Below, piece by piece: positions 45,878 through 54,868 of a stretch of 64,000 nucleotides of DNA; positions within the stretch are counted from its first letter, which is position 1, and every line of letters begins with the position of its first letter. The position numbers and the translations under genes were made by a program. This DNA is from Pseudomonadota bacterium (lineage in GTDB: Bacteria > Pseudomonadota > Gammaproteobacteria > Steroidobacterales > SZUA-146): assembly GCA_039028935.1 (NCBI GenBank), contig JBCCHD010000006.1, positions 1 to 64,000 on the forward strand, in the 5' to 3' direction. The notes beneath the pieces are model-generated. The model searched no databases and was not told the origin of the DNA. It saw only the letters and a program-made list of their open reading frames with translations.

Positions 45878-46041
45878 TACACGTACTCGTCAATCAGTGG
45901 TGGGGAATCCTCGTCGTCATCGCTAGGCGTGGACGGCAAAGGCTTTTCGGGCTTCGTTCGTTCATCGTTTGATTGCTTCTGTTCGCGACGACGTACGGGC
46001 AGAATCGGACTGGCCGGTTTAATTTCACTGACATCGCTCAT
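45877..46041 (-). CDS. 54-residue acidic/proline-rich small protein in the flagellar operon
   Basis: This short gene starts at ATG 46041 behind GAGAGGTCA, 15 bases after the fliA stop, and ends TAATG with the DUF2802 start. The product begins MSDVSEIKPASPILPVRRRE, has an acidic stretch (DDDEDSPP) and ends LIDEYV. It has no hydrophobic segment and is probably disordered. Good ribosome site, coupling on both sides and position argue that it is real. The C-terminal IDEYV-like ending also occurs in small proteins of other gammaproteobacterial flagellar loci as I recall, but I cannot verify this. Confidence 0.7.
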   Translation of the reverse strand: MSDVSEIKPASPILPVRRREQKQSNDERTKPEKPLPSTPSDDDEDSPPLIDEYV

Positions 46042-46056
46042 TGACCTCTCCTACCG

Positions 46057-46779
46057 TCAGCCAGTCCATTCGCCCAGGCGCGCCCGTAATCGAACGACCG
46101 CTTTGCTGTGAATTTGCGATACACGCGATTCGCTCACCTGCAGGACTTCGCCAATCTCACGAAGATTGAGTTCATCGTCATAGTACAGAGACAGCACTAG
46201 CGCCTCTCGCTCCGGCAGCTTGCTAATCGCGTCCGCCAACGCGAGGCGAAACTCCTCCTCGGACGCACTCTCTTGCGGCCCTAATTCCAAATCGCCCGCA
46301 GGCTGTGTGTGACTGCCCTCACTCTGCGTCTGCTCGAGCGAGAATAATCGGCAGGTCGTCGCATCGCGCAACACCTTATGATATTCGTCAAGACCCAGAC
46401 CGAGTTCCTCGGCGACCTCACTTTCGCGAGCGCTTCGGCCATGACGCATTTCGACAGCGCGCATTGCCTCGGTCACTTTACGCAGCTTTTGATACACCGA
46501 TCGCGGCGTCCAGTCTGATCGCCTCACTTCATCCAGCATGGCGCCACGGATGCGAATACCGGCGAACGTCTGAAAGTTAGCACCGCGTGACGCGTCATAT
46601 TTACGCGAGGCTTCAAGCAAACCAATCATCCCGGCTTGGATCAGATCGTCGACATCGACATTTCCGGCCAGGCGGCTAACTAAATGATAGGCAATGCGTT
46701 TGACCAACTGAGCGTTCTCAATAACCAGTTCGTCCTGTGCACTCGACGAGTACTGTGCATACGCTGTACTGACCACCAT
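46057..46779 (-). CDS. fliA: FliA, flagellar sigma-28 factor
   Basis: FliA drives late flagellar genes. The 240-residue product has regions 2 (about 15-90, NVDVDDLIQAGMIGLLEASRKYD), 3 (about 95-150) and 4 (about 180-238, LREIGEVLQVSESRVSQIHSKAVVRLR). RRSDWTPRSV is typical for FliA. Its start overlaps the flhG stop (TAATG), so flhF-flhG-fliA are coupled as in other polar flagellates. The pomAB promoter in this window fits its recognition sequence. Confidence 0.97.
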   Translation of the reverse strand: MVVSTAYAQYSSSAQDELVIENAQLVKRIAYHLVSRLAGNVDVDDLIQAGMIGLLEASRKYDASRGANFQTFAGIRIRGAMLDEVRRSDWTPRSVYQKLRKVTEAMRAVEMRHGRSARESEVAEELGLGLDEYHKVLRDATTCRLFSLEQTQSEGSHTQPAGDLELGPQESASEEEFRLALADAISKLPEREALVLSLYYDDELNLREIGEVLQVSESRVSQIHSKAVVRLRARLGEWTG

Positions 46780-47654
46780 TACACAACCTCCGCGGGCATC
46801 GGCGCCACCAATCGTTCGGCGAAAAACTCAATATTGCCCCGCGCACCGGCACGGCTGGCTCGCTTAGATAAATTATGGGCCACGTCGCTCAACGCTTTGG
46901 CCGCCCGACTGTCCGGATACGTGTTTACGACACCGCATTGCTGCTGAATCGCTTTACGCACACTCGAGTCTTGCGGTACGTGCCCCAAGTACTTCAATCC
47001 GACATTGAGAAATCGCGCTGCGACCGCACTCAATTTGTCAAACAGATGCCGGCCATCGACCGCACCGCGAGTCTTGTTGCACAGAATACTGAAGTGCTTT
47101 ACGCCGTGATCACGACTGAGAAGCTTTATTAATGCATAGGAATCGGTGATTGACGCCGGCTCATCACACACCACAACGACCACCTCCTGGGCCGCCGCAC
47201 TGAAGCGAATCACGCTATCCACAATGCCGGCGGCTGTGTCGATAATCAGATCATCTACGGGCGTTGCCATATCGCTGAACGCCCATATCAAGCCACTGTT
47301 CTGAGCCGGTGTAGTATCCGCTAATTGCCGGATACCCGATGACGCCGGCACAATTTTAATGCCACCGGGTCCATCGATCATGATGTCGTCCAGCGAACAC
47401 GTCCCATTCATGACGTGGGCCAAGTTCTTTCGCGCCTGCAACCCGAGACACACATCGACATTCGCGAGGCTCAAATCGGCGTCCATCAGCACCACATTCC
47501 GCCGCAACGAGGCGAGCGCCATGGCCAGATTGATCGAGACCATCGTTTTGCCCACGCCGCCTTTGCCACCGGTAATGGCGACTACGCGCACAGGTTGCGG
47601 CATCGCGCGACGCAGGCCGGCTGCTTGGTCCGCTGGATAATTAGGCGAAGACAT
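46779..47654 (-). CDS. flhG: FlhG (FleN), ParA-like flagellar number regulator
   Basis: FlhG is a MinD/ParA-type ATPase that limits the number of polar flagella and opposes FlhF and FleQ. ATG at 47654 (291 residues) is favoured because GGAGG is 9 bases upstream; ATG at 47660 is only 3 bases from it. The deviant Walker A is ITGGKGGVGKT, and VLMDADLSLANVDVCLGL and LIIDTAAGI follow. The N-terminal DQAAGLRR resembles the FleN activation motif. It overlaps flhF by 14 bases and fliA by 1 base. Confidence 0.95.
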   Translation of the reverse strand: MSSPNYPADQAAGLRRAMPQPVRVVAITGGKGGVGKTMVSINLAMALASLRRNVVLMDADLSLANVDVCLGLQARKNLAHVMNGTCSLDDIMIDGPGGIKIVPASSGIRQLADTTPAQNSGLIWAFSDMATPVDDLIIDTAAGIVDSVIRFSAAAQEVVVVVCDEPASITDSYALIKLLSRDHGVKHFSILCNKTRGAVDGRHLFDKLSAVAARFLNVGLKYLGHVPQDSSVRKAIQQQCGVVNTYPDSRAAKALSDVAHNLSKRASRAGARGNIEFFAERLVAPMPAEVV

Positions 47655-48888
47655 GCGCATGACCCTCCGCAAAATGCCGGGCCATAAATTCATCGCCGTG
47701 CTCCATCGCTTCTTCTTGCGCGAGCCGCTCAGCGCGATCTATCAATGTTTGGCCGCTATTTTGTGTGCTGTGTAAATCCTCCGGCACCCGTTGTCCGTTC
47801 GCGAGCAGGGTGATCGGCAACTGTCGGCGAATGGCGACCGAGAGCGCTGGGCCTAAACTGGTTGCCTCATCGATTTTCGTTAGAACACAGCCATCCAATG
47901 GCACGTCCCCAAAATGTCGGACCACGTCATCAAGCGTTTGCTCTTGTGCGTTAGCCGCCAGGGTCAGATATGTTCGAATCGACGCATCGTCGAGATGGAG
48001 CGCTTGCAGATGATCCGCCAAGCCACGCGCGCGCTGGCTCACGCCGGCGGTGTCAATCAGCACCAGTTGTTTGTCGGACAGCCCTCGGAGTACGTCACTC
48101 AATTCGCCCGCTTCGTTGACGCACAGTGCCGGGACATCCAATATTCGAGCAAAGGTGGCGAGCTGTTCTTGCGCACCAATACGAAAACTGTCTGTGCTCA
48201 CCAGCGCGACTTGATCACGCCCATATTTTAGCGCGTAGATCGCCGCTAGTTTGGCGATGGTGGTGGTTTTCCCGACACCGGTCGGACCGATGAGTGCGAC
48301 GATACCGGGCGCGGTCGTCATGTCCTGATCCGGCAGCGGCAGCGCCTCGGCTAAGACGCGCGTCGCGTTTTCGATCTGCAGCGGCACCTCAAAACAGTCC
48401 GCCACACGGTCAGCGAGTTCCTGCGCCAGTCCCGCATGGATACCCATCGCGGCGTATTGCTGAAGTACGGCGGCTCGTTCCGGACTCCGCTCGCAGGTTG
48501 ACTGCCACGCCATCTGCGATAACTGTTCGGTGAGCAGCGAGCGCATGCTTGTCAGTTCCTGGCGAACTGCTGTCATTTCGGTCGCCACTGGTTTTGACGC
48601 GTTGGATTTTGATTCATCGCTCACGGCAAGAGACTCACTAAACGGCGTGTCATCGGAAAGCAGCGACGACAGTTCATTTTGCTCAGGCGAATCGGCCAAT
48701 GCCTGATGATCTGTCGACGGATCGGCGGGCTGGTGAATAAGCGTTTCGTCGTAATCCACGGCCGCCACCACTTCCACACCATTGTCCGCTCGGCGATTTG
48801 AGAGGATCACCGCATCGGGACCTTGTTCTCGACGAACAGCGGCGAGTGCAAGTCGCATTGTAGGCGCATTAAATCGTTTGATCTTCAT
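47641..48888 (-). CDS. flhF: FlhF, SRP-type GTPase for polar flagellum placement
   Basis: FlhF marks the cell pole for flagellar assembly. The 415-residue product has a basic N-terminal segment (MKIKRFNAPTMRLALAAVRREQGPDAVILSNRR), a disordered B domain (about 60-130), and the NG GTPase domain with LIGPTGVGKTTTIAKLAA (G1, near residue 217), VSTDSFRIGAQEQL and LIDTAG. It sits between flhA and flhG as in Vibrio and Pseudomonas. ATG 48888 matches the family start. A 96-base gap to flhA shows no promoter I recognise. Confidence 0.95.
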   Translation of the reverse strand: MKIKRFNAPTMRLALAAVRREQGPDAVILSNRRADNGVEVVAAVDYDETLIHQPADPSTDHQALADSPEQNELSSLLSDDTPFSESLAVSDESKSNASKPVATEMTAVRQELTSMRSLLTEQLSQMAWQSTCERSPERAAVLQQYAAMGIHAGLAQELADRVADCFEVPLQIENATRVLAEALPLPDQDMTTAPGIVALIGPTGVGKTTTIAKLAAIYALKYGRDQVALVSTDSFRIGAQEQLATFARILDVPALCVNEAGELSDVLRGLSDKQLVLIDTAGVSQRARGLADHLQALHLDDASIRTYLTLAANAQEQTLDDVVRHFGDVPLDGCVLTKIDEATSLGPALSVAIRRQLPITLLANGQRVPEDLHSTQNSGQTLIDRAERLAQEEAMEHGDEFMARHFAEGHAHVFA

Positions 48889-48984
48889 ACGTTGTCCTGT
48901 CTGTGGTTCGTGTTACTCGAACCGGTTTCTGTGTTATCCGCCACCCTGCTCGAGCACGCGGCCGTCAATGTTGCTCTGTTCGCG

Positions 48985-51057
48985 CTAACCCACTGTCGCG
49001 ACCATACGGATGGGCTTGTCATCCGGCACCTCGTTGAACGCGAGTACATTCAAGTTAGGCAACGAGTGTCTGGCCAGCCGCGCAAACCAAGCACGCAGTC
49101 GTGGCTCAACCAGCAACACCGGCGTTTCACCTGCCGCCTCCTGTCGCTTCGCCCCGTCTTTCAGCGCACCATGGACCCGTTCAACCAGGTCGGGTTCAAA
49201 ACCAGGGCCGTTATCCGCTGAATTGGCTTGTAGTGAATTTTGCAATATCTGTGCCAGCTCCGGTTCGAGCGTCAGCACCGGAAGCTCATCTCGTAAGCCA
49301 CTGATTTGTTGAACGATTGACCGTCCGAGCGCAATGCGCACCTGGCTGATTAGAACGTCAGGATCCTGACTGACGGTCGCCGCAGACGCCAAAGTTTCGA
49401 CGATTTTGTGCATGTTGCGCAGCGATATTTTTTCGTTGAGCAAGGCTTGCAGAACTTTGAGTAGAACACTCATCGGCAGTGATTTGGGTACAAGATCTTC
49501 GACCAATTTTGGCGAGGTCTCGGCGACACGATCGAGCAGCTGTTGCGATTCATGCGTGCCGAATAAATCCGCTGCATGATGTTGAATCAGTTTGCTCAGA
49601 TGCGTCGCCACCACAGTACTCGTGTCCACCACTGTGTAGCCGAGCGTTTGCGCATGCTCTCGATGGGCCGGTTCGATCCATACCGCATCCAAATCAAAGG
49701 CCGGATCCTTGGTGTCGATGCCGGCCAGTTTGCCAAACACCTGGCCAGGATTGATGGCCAGATCACGATCAACGTGAATCTCTGCCTCCGCCACCGGCAC
49801 GCCCATAATGACGATACGATACGCATTCGGCGCAAGCTCCAAATTATCGCGCACGTGAACAGGCTGAATAAGAAAGCCGATTTGCTGCGAGATTTTCTTA
49901 CGCACGCCCTTAATTCGATTGAGTAGTTCGTTACCACCATTACGGTCTACGAGTGGAATCAATCGATAGCCAACCTCAAGACCAATCGCGTCGACCTGCG
50001 GAATGTCCTGCCAGCCAAGTTCCGTAGGCTCTTCCTTCACCGGCGCTTCGACCGCCTCCTCAGACACCGGGGCCGTTTTTTGACGATGCGTCAGATAGGC
50101 ACCGCCTGCGCAGGCCGCGGCCAAGGTTAAGAAAGCCACGTTGGGCATGCCGGGAATCATTCCTAATAAGGTCAAGATACCCGCCGTGACCACCAGCACG
50201 TGGGTCTGACCGAAAAGCTGACCGAGCACCTGATCACCGAGGTTTTGCATACTCGAGACACGCGTCACAATGATCGCTACCGCTGACGACAGCAGCAAAG
50301 ACGGAATCTGCGCCACCAAGCCGTCACCAATCGTCAGTAGCGTGTAGTTATGCATTGCGACCGACAGCGTCAGATCATGCTGGGCCATCCCGATTGAAAT
50401 GCCGCCGATTATATTGATGAACAAAATCAGGATGCCGGCGACCGCGTCGCCTCGCACAAACTTACTCGCGCCATCCATTGAGCCGTAAAAATCAGCCTCT
50501 TCGCGAATGTCATTACGTCGCCGCTTGGCTTCTTCTTGATTGATCACACCGGCGTTTAAGTCGGCATCAATGGCCATTTGCTTGCCGGGCATCGCGTCGA
50601 GGGTAAAACGGGCCGTCACTTCCGAAATGCGTCCCGCGCCTTTGGTGACGACCACAAAGTTGATGATCACCAAGATCGCAAACACCACAAGACCGACGGC
50701 GTAGTTACCACCGACCACAAAGTCACCGAATGCCTCAATTACCTTACCGGCCGCACCGGTGCCGGTATGCCCATTGAGTAGCACGACACGCGTCGAGGCA
50801 ATATTCAGAGCCAGTCGCAGAAGCGTGACGACTAATAGCACCGTCGGAAAGACCGACAATTCGAGTGGGCGACTAACGTAGATAACGGCGAGCACAATTA
50901 CCAACGACAAAGCGATATTAAAACTGAATAGCGAATCGAGCATCAACGGCGGCAACGGCAAAATCATCATTGCGAGCAACAACAACAGCAGCAGCGGCAC
51001 ACCCACGCCACGCGCGCCCGCGCGGGTCGTTGAAAACAGTTCCATCAATTTATTCAT
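48985..51057 (-). CDS. flhA: FlhA, flagellar type III export gate protein
   Basis: FlhA forms the nonameric export ring. The 690-residue product has eight membrane helices in the first about 330 residues (LPLPPLMLDSLFSFNIALSLVI at about 33-55), the FHIPEP-type loop with GAGRISEVTARFTLDAMPGKQMAIDADLNAG, and a cytoplasmic C-terminal half (about 360-690) with VGYRLIPLVD. It overlaps the flhB stop (ATGA). Length is typical. Confidence 0.97.
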   Translation of the reverse strand: MNKLMELFSTTRAGARGVGVPLLLLLLLAMMILPLPPLMLDSLFSFNIALSLVIVLAVIYVSRPLELSVFPTVLLVVTLLRLALNIASTRVVLLNGHTGTGAAGKVIEAFGDFVVGGNYAVGLVVFAILVIINFVVVTKGAGRISEVTARFTLDAMPGKQMAIDADLNAGVINQEEAKRRRNDIREEADFYGSMDGASKFVRGDAVAGILILFINIIGGISIGMAQHDLTLSVAMHNYTLLTIGDGLVAQIPSLLLSSAVAIIVTRVSSMQNLGDQVLGQLFGQTHVLVVTAGILTLLGMIPGMPNVAFLTLAAACAGGAYLTHRQKTAPVSEEAVEAPVKEEPTELGWQDIPQVDAIGLEVGYRLIPLVDRNGGNELLNRIKGVRKKISQQIGFLIQPVHVRDNLELAPNAYRIVIMGVPVAEAEIHVDRDLAINPGQVFGKLAGIDTKDPAFDLDAVWIEPAHREHAQTLGYTVVDTSTVVATHLSKLIQHHAADLFGTHESQQLLDRVAETSPKLVEDLVPKSLPMSVLLKVLQALLNEKISLRNMHKIVETLASAATVSQDPDVLISQVRIALGRSIVQQISGLRDELPVLTLEPELAQILQNSLQANSADNGPGFEPDLVERVHGALKDGAKRQEAAGETPVLLVEPRLRAWFARLARHSLPNLNVLAFNEVPDDKPIRMVATVG

Positions 51058-52181
51058 GTATTGTTCTCTTCATCATCGAGCTCCACGGTTGGCCGATCTG
51101 GCTCCAATCCTCCGTGTTGCTGCACGTGTCTTACCTGAAACACCCAGGTCAACACTTGGGCGACCGCGGAATACAGGCGAGCTGGAATTTCATCGTTTAG
51201 TTCGCAACTTCGGAACAAGGCTCGTGCAAGTGGTGGCGCTGAGAGCAACGGCACGCCGTGCTCGCGTGCCGACTCGCGAATTCGGGCTGCAACTAAGTCC
51301 GCGCCCTTGGCCACCACGCGCGGTGCCGCATGACGCTCGGGGTCATACCGTAATGCCACCGCAAAATGCGTCGGGTTGGTGATGACCACATCCGCGGTTG
51401 GAACCTCTTCCATCATGCGCGCGTTTGCTTGCTCCATTTGGAGTTGACGAATCCGTGATTTGAGTTCGGGGTTGCCGTCGGTCTCCTTCATTTCATCGCG
51501 CACTTCCTGTCGTGTCATGCGAAGCTGTTTGGCGTGCTGCCACAACTGGAACGGCACATCGACAGCCGCAATGAGTAGCAACGGCGCGCTAAACATGAGC
51601 AGCGCTTTGACACCGAGAACGGCCGCTTCCACCAACGCCGCTCTAACGGGCATGGTGCTCAGGGCTAAAAACTCCAAGGCGTAGAGCTTGAGAAAGACCA
51701 CGGCAAAGCCGCCCACCACGGCAAACTTGGCCAGCGCCTTAACAAGCTCGAGTAAGCCGTTCGCGCTAAACACGCGCTTGAGTCCTTTGATCGGATTGAG
51801 CTTGCTGGCCTTAAAGGCGATCGCCTTGGTGCTGAACGACCACCCGCCCGTCATGGCCGGTGCGCAGATGGCCGCCGCAAGCACCACCGCAAAAAACGGC
51901 AATAGAGATTTGAGTGCCGTGTAGATGGCCTCGCCGAAGGTGGCGATCGGTGCATTGAGATCAAACAGTTCGCCGCGCTCAAGCGCAAGACCCGAGCGCA
52001 AGGCCTCCAACGTGTCAACAGCCAGGTTATCCCCAAACGCAAACAGCCCGGCCGTCGCAATAAGCATCACGGTAGCCGTATTGAGTTCGCGGGATCGTGG
52101 TACTTGCCCTTTCTTGCGCGCGTCGGCCAGACGCTTCGGTGTCGCCTGTTCGGTTTTTTCTTGACCATTGTTTTCGCTCAC
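51054..52181 (-). CDS. flhB: FlhB, flagellar export switch protein
   Basis: FlhB controls the change of export specificity from rod/hook to filament. The 375-residue product has the N-terminal EKTEQATPKRLADARKKGQVPRSRE, four membrane helices (about 35-215) and the cytoplasmic autocleavage motif NPTH in ADVVITNPTHFAVALRYD. GTG at 52181 overlaps the fliR stop (GTGA). The tail after the motif is normal, with a short acidic end. Confidence 0.97.
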   Translation of the reverse strand: MSENNGQEKTEQATPKRLADARKKGQVPRSRELNTATVMLIATAGLFAFGDNLAVDTLEALRSGLALERGELFDLNAPIATFGEAIYTALKSLLPFFAVVLAAAICAPAMTGGWSFSTKAIAFKASKLNPIKGLKRVFSANGLLELVKALAKFAVVGGFAVVFLKLYALEFLALSTMPVRAALVEAAVLGVKALLMFSAPLLLIAAVDVPFQLWQHAKQLRMTRQEVRDEMKETDGNPELKSRIRQLQMEQANARMMEEVPTADVVITNPTHFAVALRYDPERHAAPRVVAKGADLVAARIRESAREHGVPLLSAPPLARALFRSCELNDEIPARLYSAVAQVLTWVFQVRHVQQHGGLEPDRPTVELDDEENNT

Positions 52182-52981
52182 GGCGCTAGTATCCGGAACG
52201 ACTGTTCGAACGCGCCCTCAAGAAGCGATACGAAGACGCCAACAATGTTCGGCACGCTCACCATGAGAATGACAAACCCAAGTACCATCGTGATAGGGAA
52301 ACCCACCGCGAACAAATTCAGTGTCGGTGCAGCACGGCTAATTACCCCGAACGCCAGGTTCACAATCATGAGCGCCGCCATAGCCGGTAACGCGATCTTA
52401 ACCGCACCCACGAAAATTTGACTGCCCCAGTAGGCCAGCTGCTGAAAGCTGCGTGGCGCCAGTCCGGTTTCCCCAATCGGTAACACAAAGAAACTCTGTG
52501 CAAGCGTATCGATAATCATGATGTGGCCATCAATGGCCAAGAACGCCAAGGTGGCGAGCACCATGAAGTACTGACTCACCACCGGCACGTTTACACCGCG
52601 GGCAGGATCGACCGCGATCGCAAAACCTAAGCCCATGCTCATGGCCGCCGCTTGACCGCCCAGTATCAGCGCGTCAAACACAATCTGCAGAGCAAACCCC
52701 ATGCCGATACCAATCAGCAATTGCTGAGCGGCAACAAGCCCGCCGTTAATGCTCAACGGGTCAATGGCTGGCGGCGCAGGGATCAACGGCACAAGAATGA
52801 GCGTCAGTGCGACGGAGATTAGAATACGAATCCGCGGCAGTACCATCGACGCACTGAAGATTGGTGCGACCATTATCATGCCCATGATGCGTATGAACGG
52901 CCAAAGATAGATCGCCACCAGATTGGTCAAATCGACGCTGTGCAGCTGCAAGAGCCCGTTGTTGACCGTCACCACCGACAT
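52178..52981 (-). CDS. fliR: FliR, flagellar export gate component
   Basis: FliR is part of the FliPQR export channel. ATG at 52981 overlaps the fliQ stop (ATGA) and gives 267 residues; an upstream extension has no family match. Six membrane helices are visible. LWPFIRIMGMIMVAPIFSA (about 20-38) and GFAIAVDPARGVNVPVVSQYF are conserved marks. It is coupled to flhB downstream. Confidence 0.96.
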   Translation of the reverse strand: MSVVTVNNGLLQLHSVDLTNLVAIYLWPFIRIMGMIMVAPIFSASMVLPRIRILISVALTLILVPLIPAPPAIDPLSINGGLVAAQQLLIGIGMGFALQIVFDALILGGQAAAMSMGLGFAIAVDPARGVNVPVVSQYFMVLATLAFLAIDGHIMIIDTLAQSFFVLPIGETGLAPRSFQQLAYWGSQIFVGAVKIALPAMAALMIVNLAFGVISRAAPTLNLFAVGFPITMVLGFVILMVSVPNIVGVFVSLLEGAFEQSFRILAP

Positions 52982-53250
52982 CACCCGACAAGTTGCGGGA
53001 TGGTGTGGTAAAGACGGCGGGTGAAGTCGAGCATTTTGTGCATCATCCACGGACCACCGATAGCCAATGCCGCCGCCAGCACCAGCAGCTTGGGAATAAA
53101 GCTCAGGGTCATCTCATTGATCTGCGTGGCCGCCTGAATCATGCCGATAAACAAGCCAACGGCGAGGGCCGACAGCAACATGGGCGCCGCGATTAACACC
53201 GTAAGTGCTAACGCGTTCTGCCCGATGGTCATGACGGTTTCAGGAGCCAT
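52981..53250 (-). CDS. fliQ: FliQ, flagellar export gate component
   Basis: The 89-residue product has two membrane helices (about 15-37 and 52-72) and begins MAPETVMTIGQNALALTVLIAAP, matching FliQ. LFIGMIQAATQINEMTLSFIPK is the diagnostic middle segment. It lies 3 bases after fliP and overlaps fliR by ATGA. It joins FliP and FliR in the export channel. Confidence 0.97.
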   Translation of the reverse strand: MAPETVMTIGQNALALTVLIAAPMLLSALAVGLFIGMIQAATQINEMTLSFIPKLLVLAAALAIGGPWMMHKMLDFTRRLYHTIPQLVG

Positions 53251-53253
53251 AAG

Positions 53254-53988
53254 TCAAGCGAAGAAACTGGAAGCAAGCGTGCCGACTACTAAGGCCCAGC
53301 CGTCGACCAGCACAAACAGCATCAGCTTAAATGGCAAGGAGATAAGCATCGGCGACAACATCATCATACCCATCGACATGAGTACGCTCGAGACCACCAG
53401 ATCGATAATCAGAAATGGAATAAACATGAGAAAACCGATCTGAAAAGCGGTTTTCAATTCGCTGATAATAAAGCTGGGTATTAATAGCGTGAGTGGCACG
53501 TCATCCGGCGAGGCCATTGGCGGGGAATCGGCAATCTCAGACAGAAGCGCCAAGTCCGACTCGCGAGTTTGCGCGAGCATAAATTGCCTTAGCGGAACGC
53601 CGGCGGCGACCACCGCTTCATTAAACTCAATATCACCGGCTGAATACGGCTGGATCGCTTGCGTGTTAATCTCGTTTAAAACCGGCCCCATGATAAACAG
53701 CGTCAGAAACAGCGCAACACCAATGAGTACTTGGTTGGGTGGCGTTTGCGCCGTTCCCAGCGCTTGACGCAGTATCGATAGCACGATAATGATGCGCGTG
53801 AAGGACGTCATGGCCAGCACCAATGCCGGTAGCACGGTGAGCAACGTCATCAGCAGCAGCACCTGCACGCTTAAGGTGTAGGACTGTCCACCATTTTCAG
53901 TGGGCGTTGCCGATAGCGCTGGGAGTCCGTCAGCCGACACGGACAGCGAAAACAGCACGGCGACTAACACGCCTGCGACTCGGATCAT
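53254..53988 (-). CDS. fliP: FliP, flagellar export gate component
   Basis: The 244-residue product has a signal sequence (about 1-20), then helices around [34 protein letters not shown] and the C-terminal [22 protein letters not shown], all diagnostic for Fli[24 protein letters not shown] is also conserved. Its ATG overlaps the fliO stop (ATGA). The protein forms the core pore of the export gate in the inner membrane. Confidence 0.97.
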   Translation of the reverse strand: MIRVAGVLVAVLFSLSVSADGLPALSATPTENGGQSYTLSVQVLLLMTLLTVLPALVLAMTSFTRIIIVLSILRQALGTAQTPPNQVLIGVALFLTLFIMGPVLNEINTQAIQPYSAGDIEFNEAVVAAGVPLRQFMLAQTRESDLALLSEIADSPPMASPDDVPLTLLIPSFIISELKTAFQIGFLMFIPFLIIDLVVSSVLMSMGMMMLSPMLISLPFKLMLFVLVDGWALVVGTLASSFFA

Positions 53989-54443
53989 GAACGGGACTCC
54001 GAATGTGGCTGGGCATCGACGCCTTGCAGTGCGCGTTTTAGCTTAGCGCTAAACGATACAGCGTCAACGTCTTCCGAATCAGACAGCGCATTTAGGGGCG
54101 CGGCCAATACGTGCAACGTCGTCAACCCCGCCTGACTGGCGCCAACGAGAATCTGCTCTTCGCCTACTTCAACCACGAGGATCTTTTCCTTGGGCCCAAG
54201 AGGCAGCGCCGCTGTTACTCGAAGCTGGCCGGTGCTGGGCTGATCGATGCCCTGAAATCGTTTAAACAGCCAAGCCAGGACAAAAATCGCGATGAGCACC
54301 AAGCCAAGATTGAGTGTGACTTCAACAAGATTGGTCGTAAGACCCAGTGCTTCTGGCGTCGCGGCACTTTGTGCGTGCGCATGCACAACCGACGCACTCA
54401 GCGTCAACGCCATCCATCGTTGAACGTGAGAAAGAACGCTCAT
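53985..54443 (-). CDS. fliO: FliO, flagellar export gate assembly protein
   Basis: FliO is a short membrane protein that helps FliP oligomerise. The 152-residue product has a signal-like N terminus (about 1-25) and one membrane helix (about 42-65, [20 protein letters not shown]). A cytoplasmic domain follows with [28 protein letters not shown], typical of FliO. It overlaps fliN and fliP by ATGA on both sides. Confidence 0.93.
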   Translation of the reverse strand: MSVLSHVQRWMALTLSASVVHAHAQSAATPEALGLTTNLVEVTLNLGLVLIAIFVLAWLFKRFQGIDQPSTGQLRVTAALPLGPKEKILVVEVGEEQILVGASQAGLTTLHVLAAPLNALSDSEDVDAVSFSAKLKRALQGVDAQPHSESRS

Positions 54444-54868
54444 GCAGCCGCGTCATCCTTCAGGTTCTTAATGCGTTCACCAGGGCTCACTACATCAATG
54501 AGCCGAATACCGAAATTGTTGTCGACCACCACGATCTCAGCCTTGGCGACGAGTGTGCCGTTGACCAGTAAGTCCATCGGCTCGTCGGCCGCACGCTCAA
54601 GTTCAACAACCGAGCCTTGATTGAGCTTTAACAGATCGCGAATGGTCATTTGTGTGCGGCCAACCTCGAGCGCTAACGTCACAGGCACGTCCAAAATAAC
54701 CGCCAAATCGACCTCTTCGGATGACAGACTGGTATCGGTCAATTCATCAAACTGCGCTGGTTCAGCACTGTCGGGGTTAGCCGGTTTGTTCACACCCTCG
54801 GGGGTGGTGGACTCCGTGGTCGCGGCTTCTGTGCCGTCGGTTGCCACTGCATCGTGTTCAGAACTCAT
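54440..54868 (-). CDS. fliN: FliN, flagellar motor switch C-ring protein
   Basis: The 142-residue product has a variable acidic N terminus (about 1-55) and a conserved SpoA domain (about 58-135) with VILDVPVTLALEVGRTQMTIRDLLKLNQGSVVELERAADEPMD-like sequence, diagnostic for FliN. FliN forms the lower C-ring with FliM and takes part in switching and export. It overlaps fliM and fliO by 4 bases each. Confidence 0.97.
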   Translation of the reverse strand: MSSEHDAVATDGTEAATTESTTPEGVNKPANPDSAEPAQFDELTDTSLSSEEVDLAVILDVPVTLALEVGRTQMTIRDLLKLNQGSVVELERAADEPMDLLVNGTLVAKAEIVVVDNNFGIRLIDVVSPGERIKNLKDDAAA

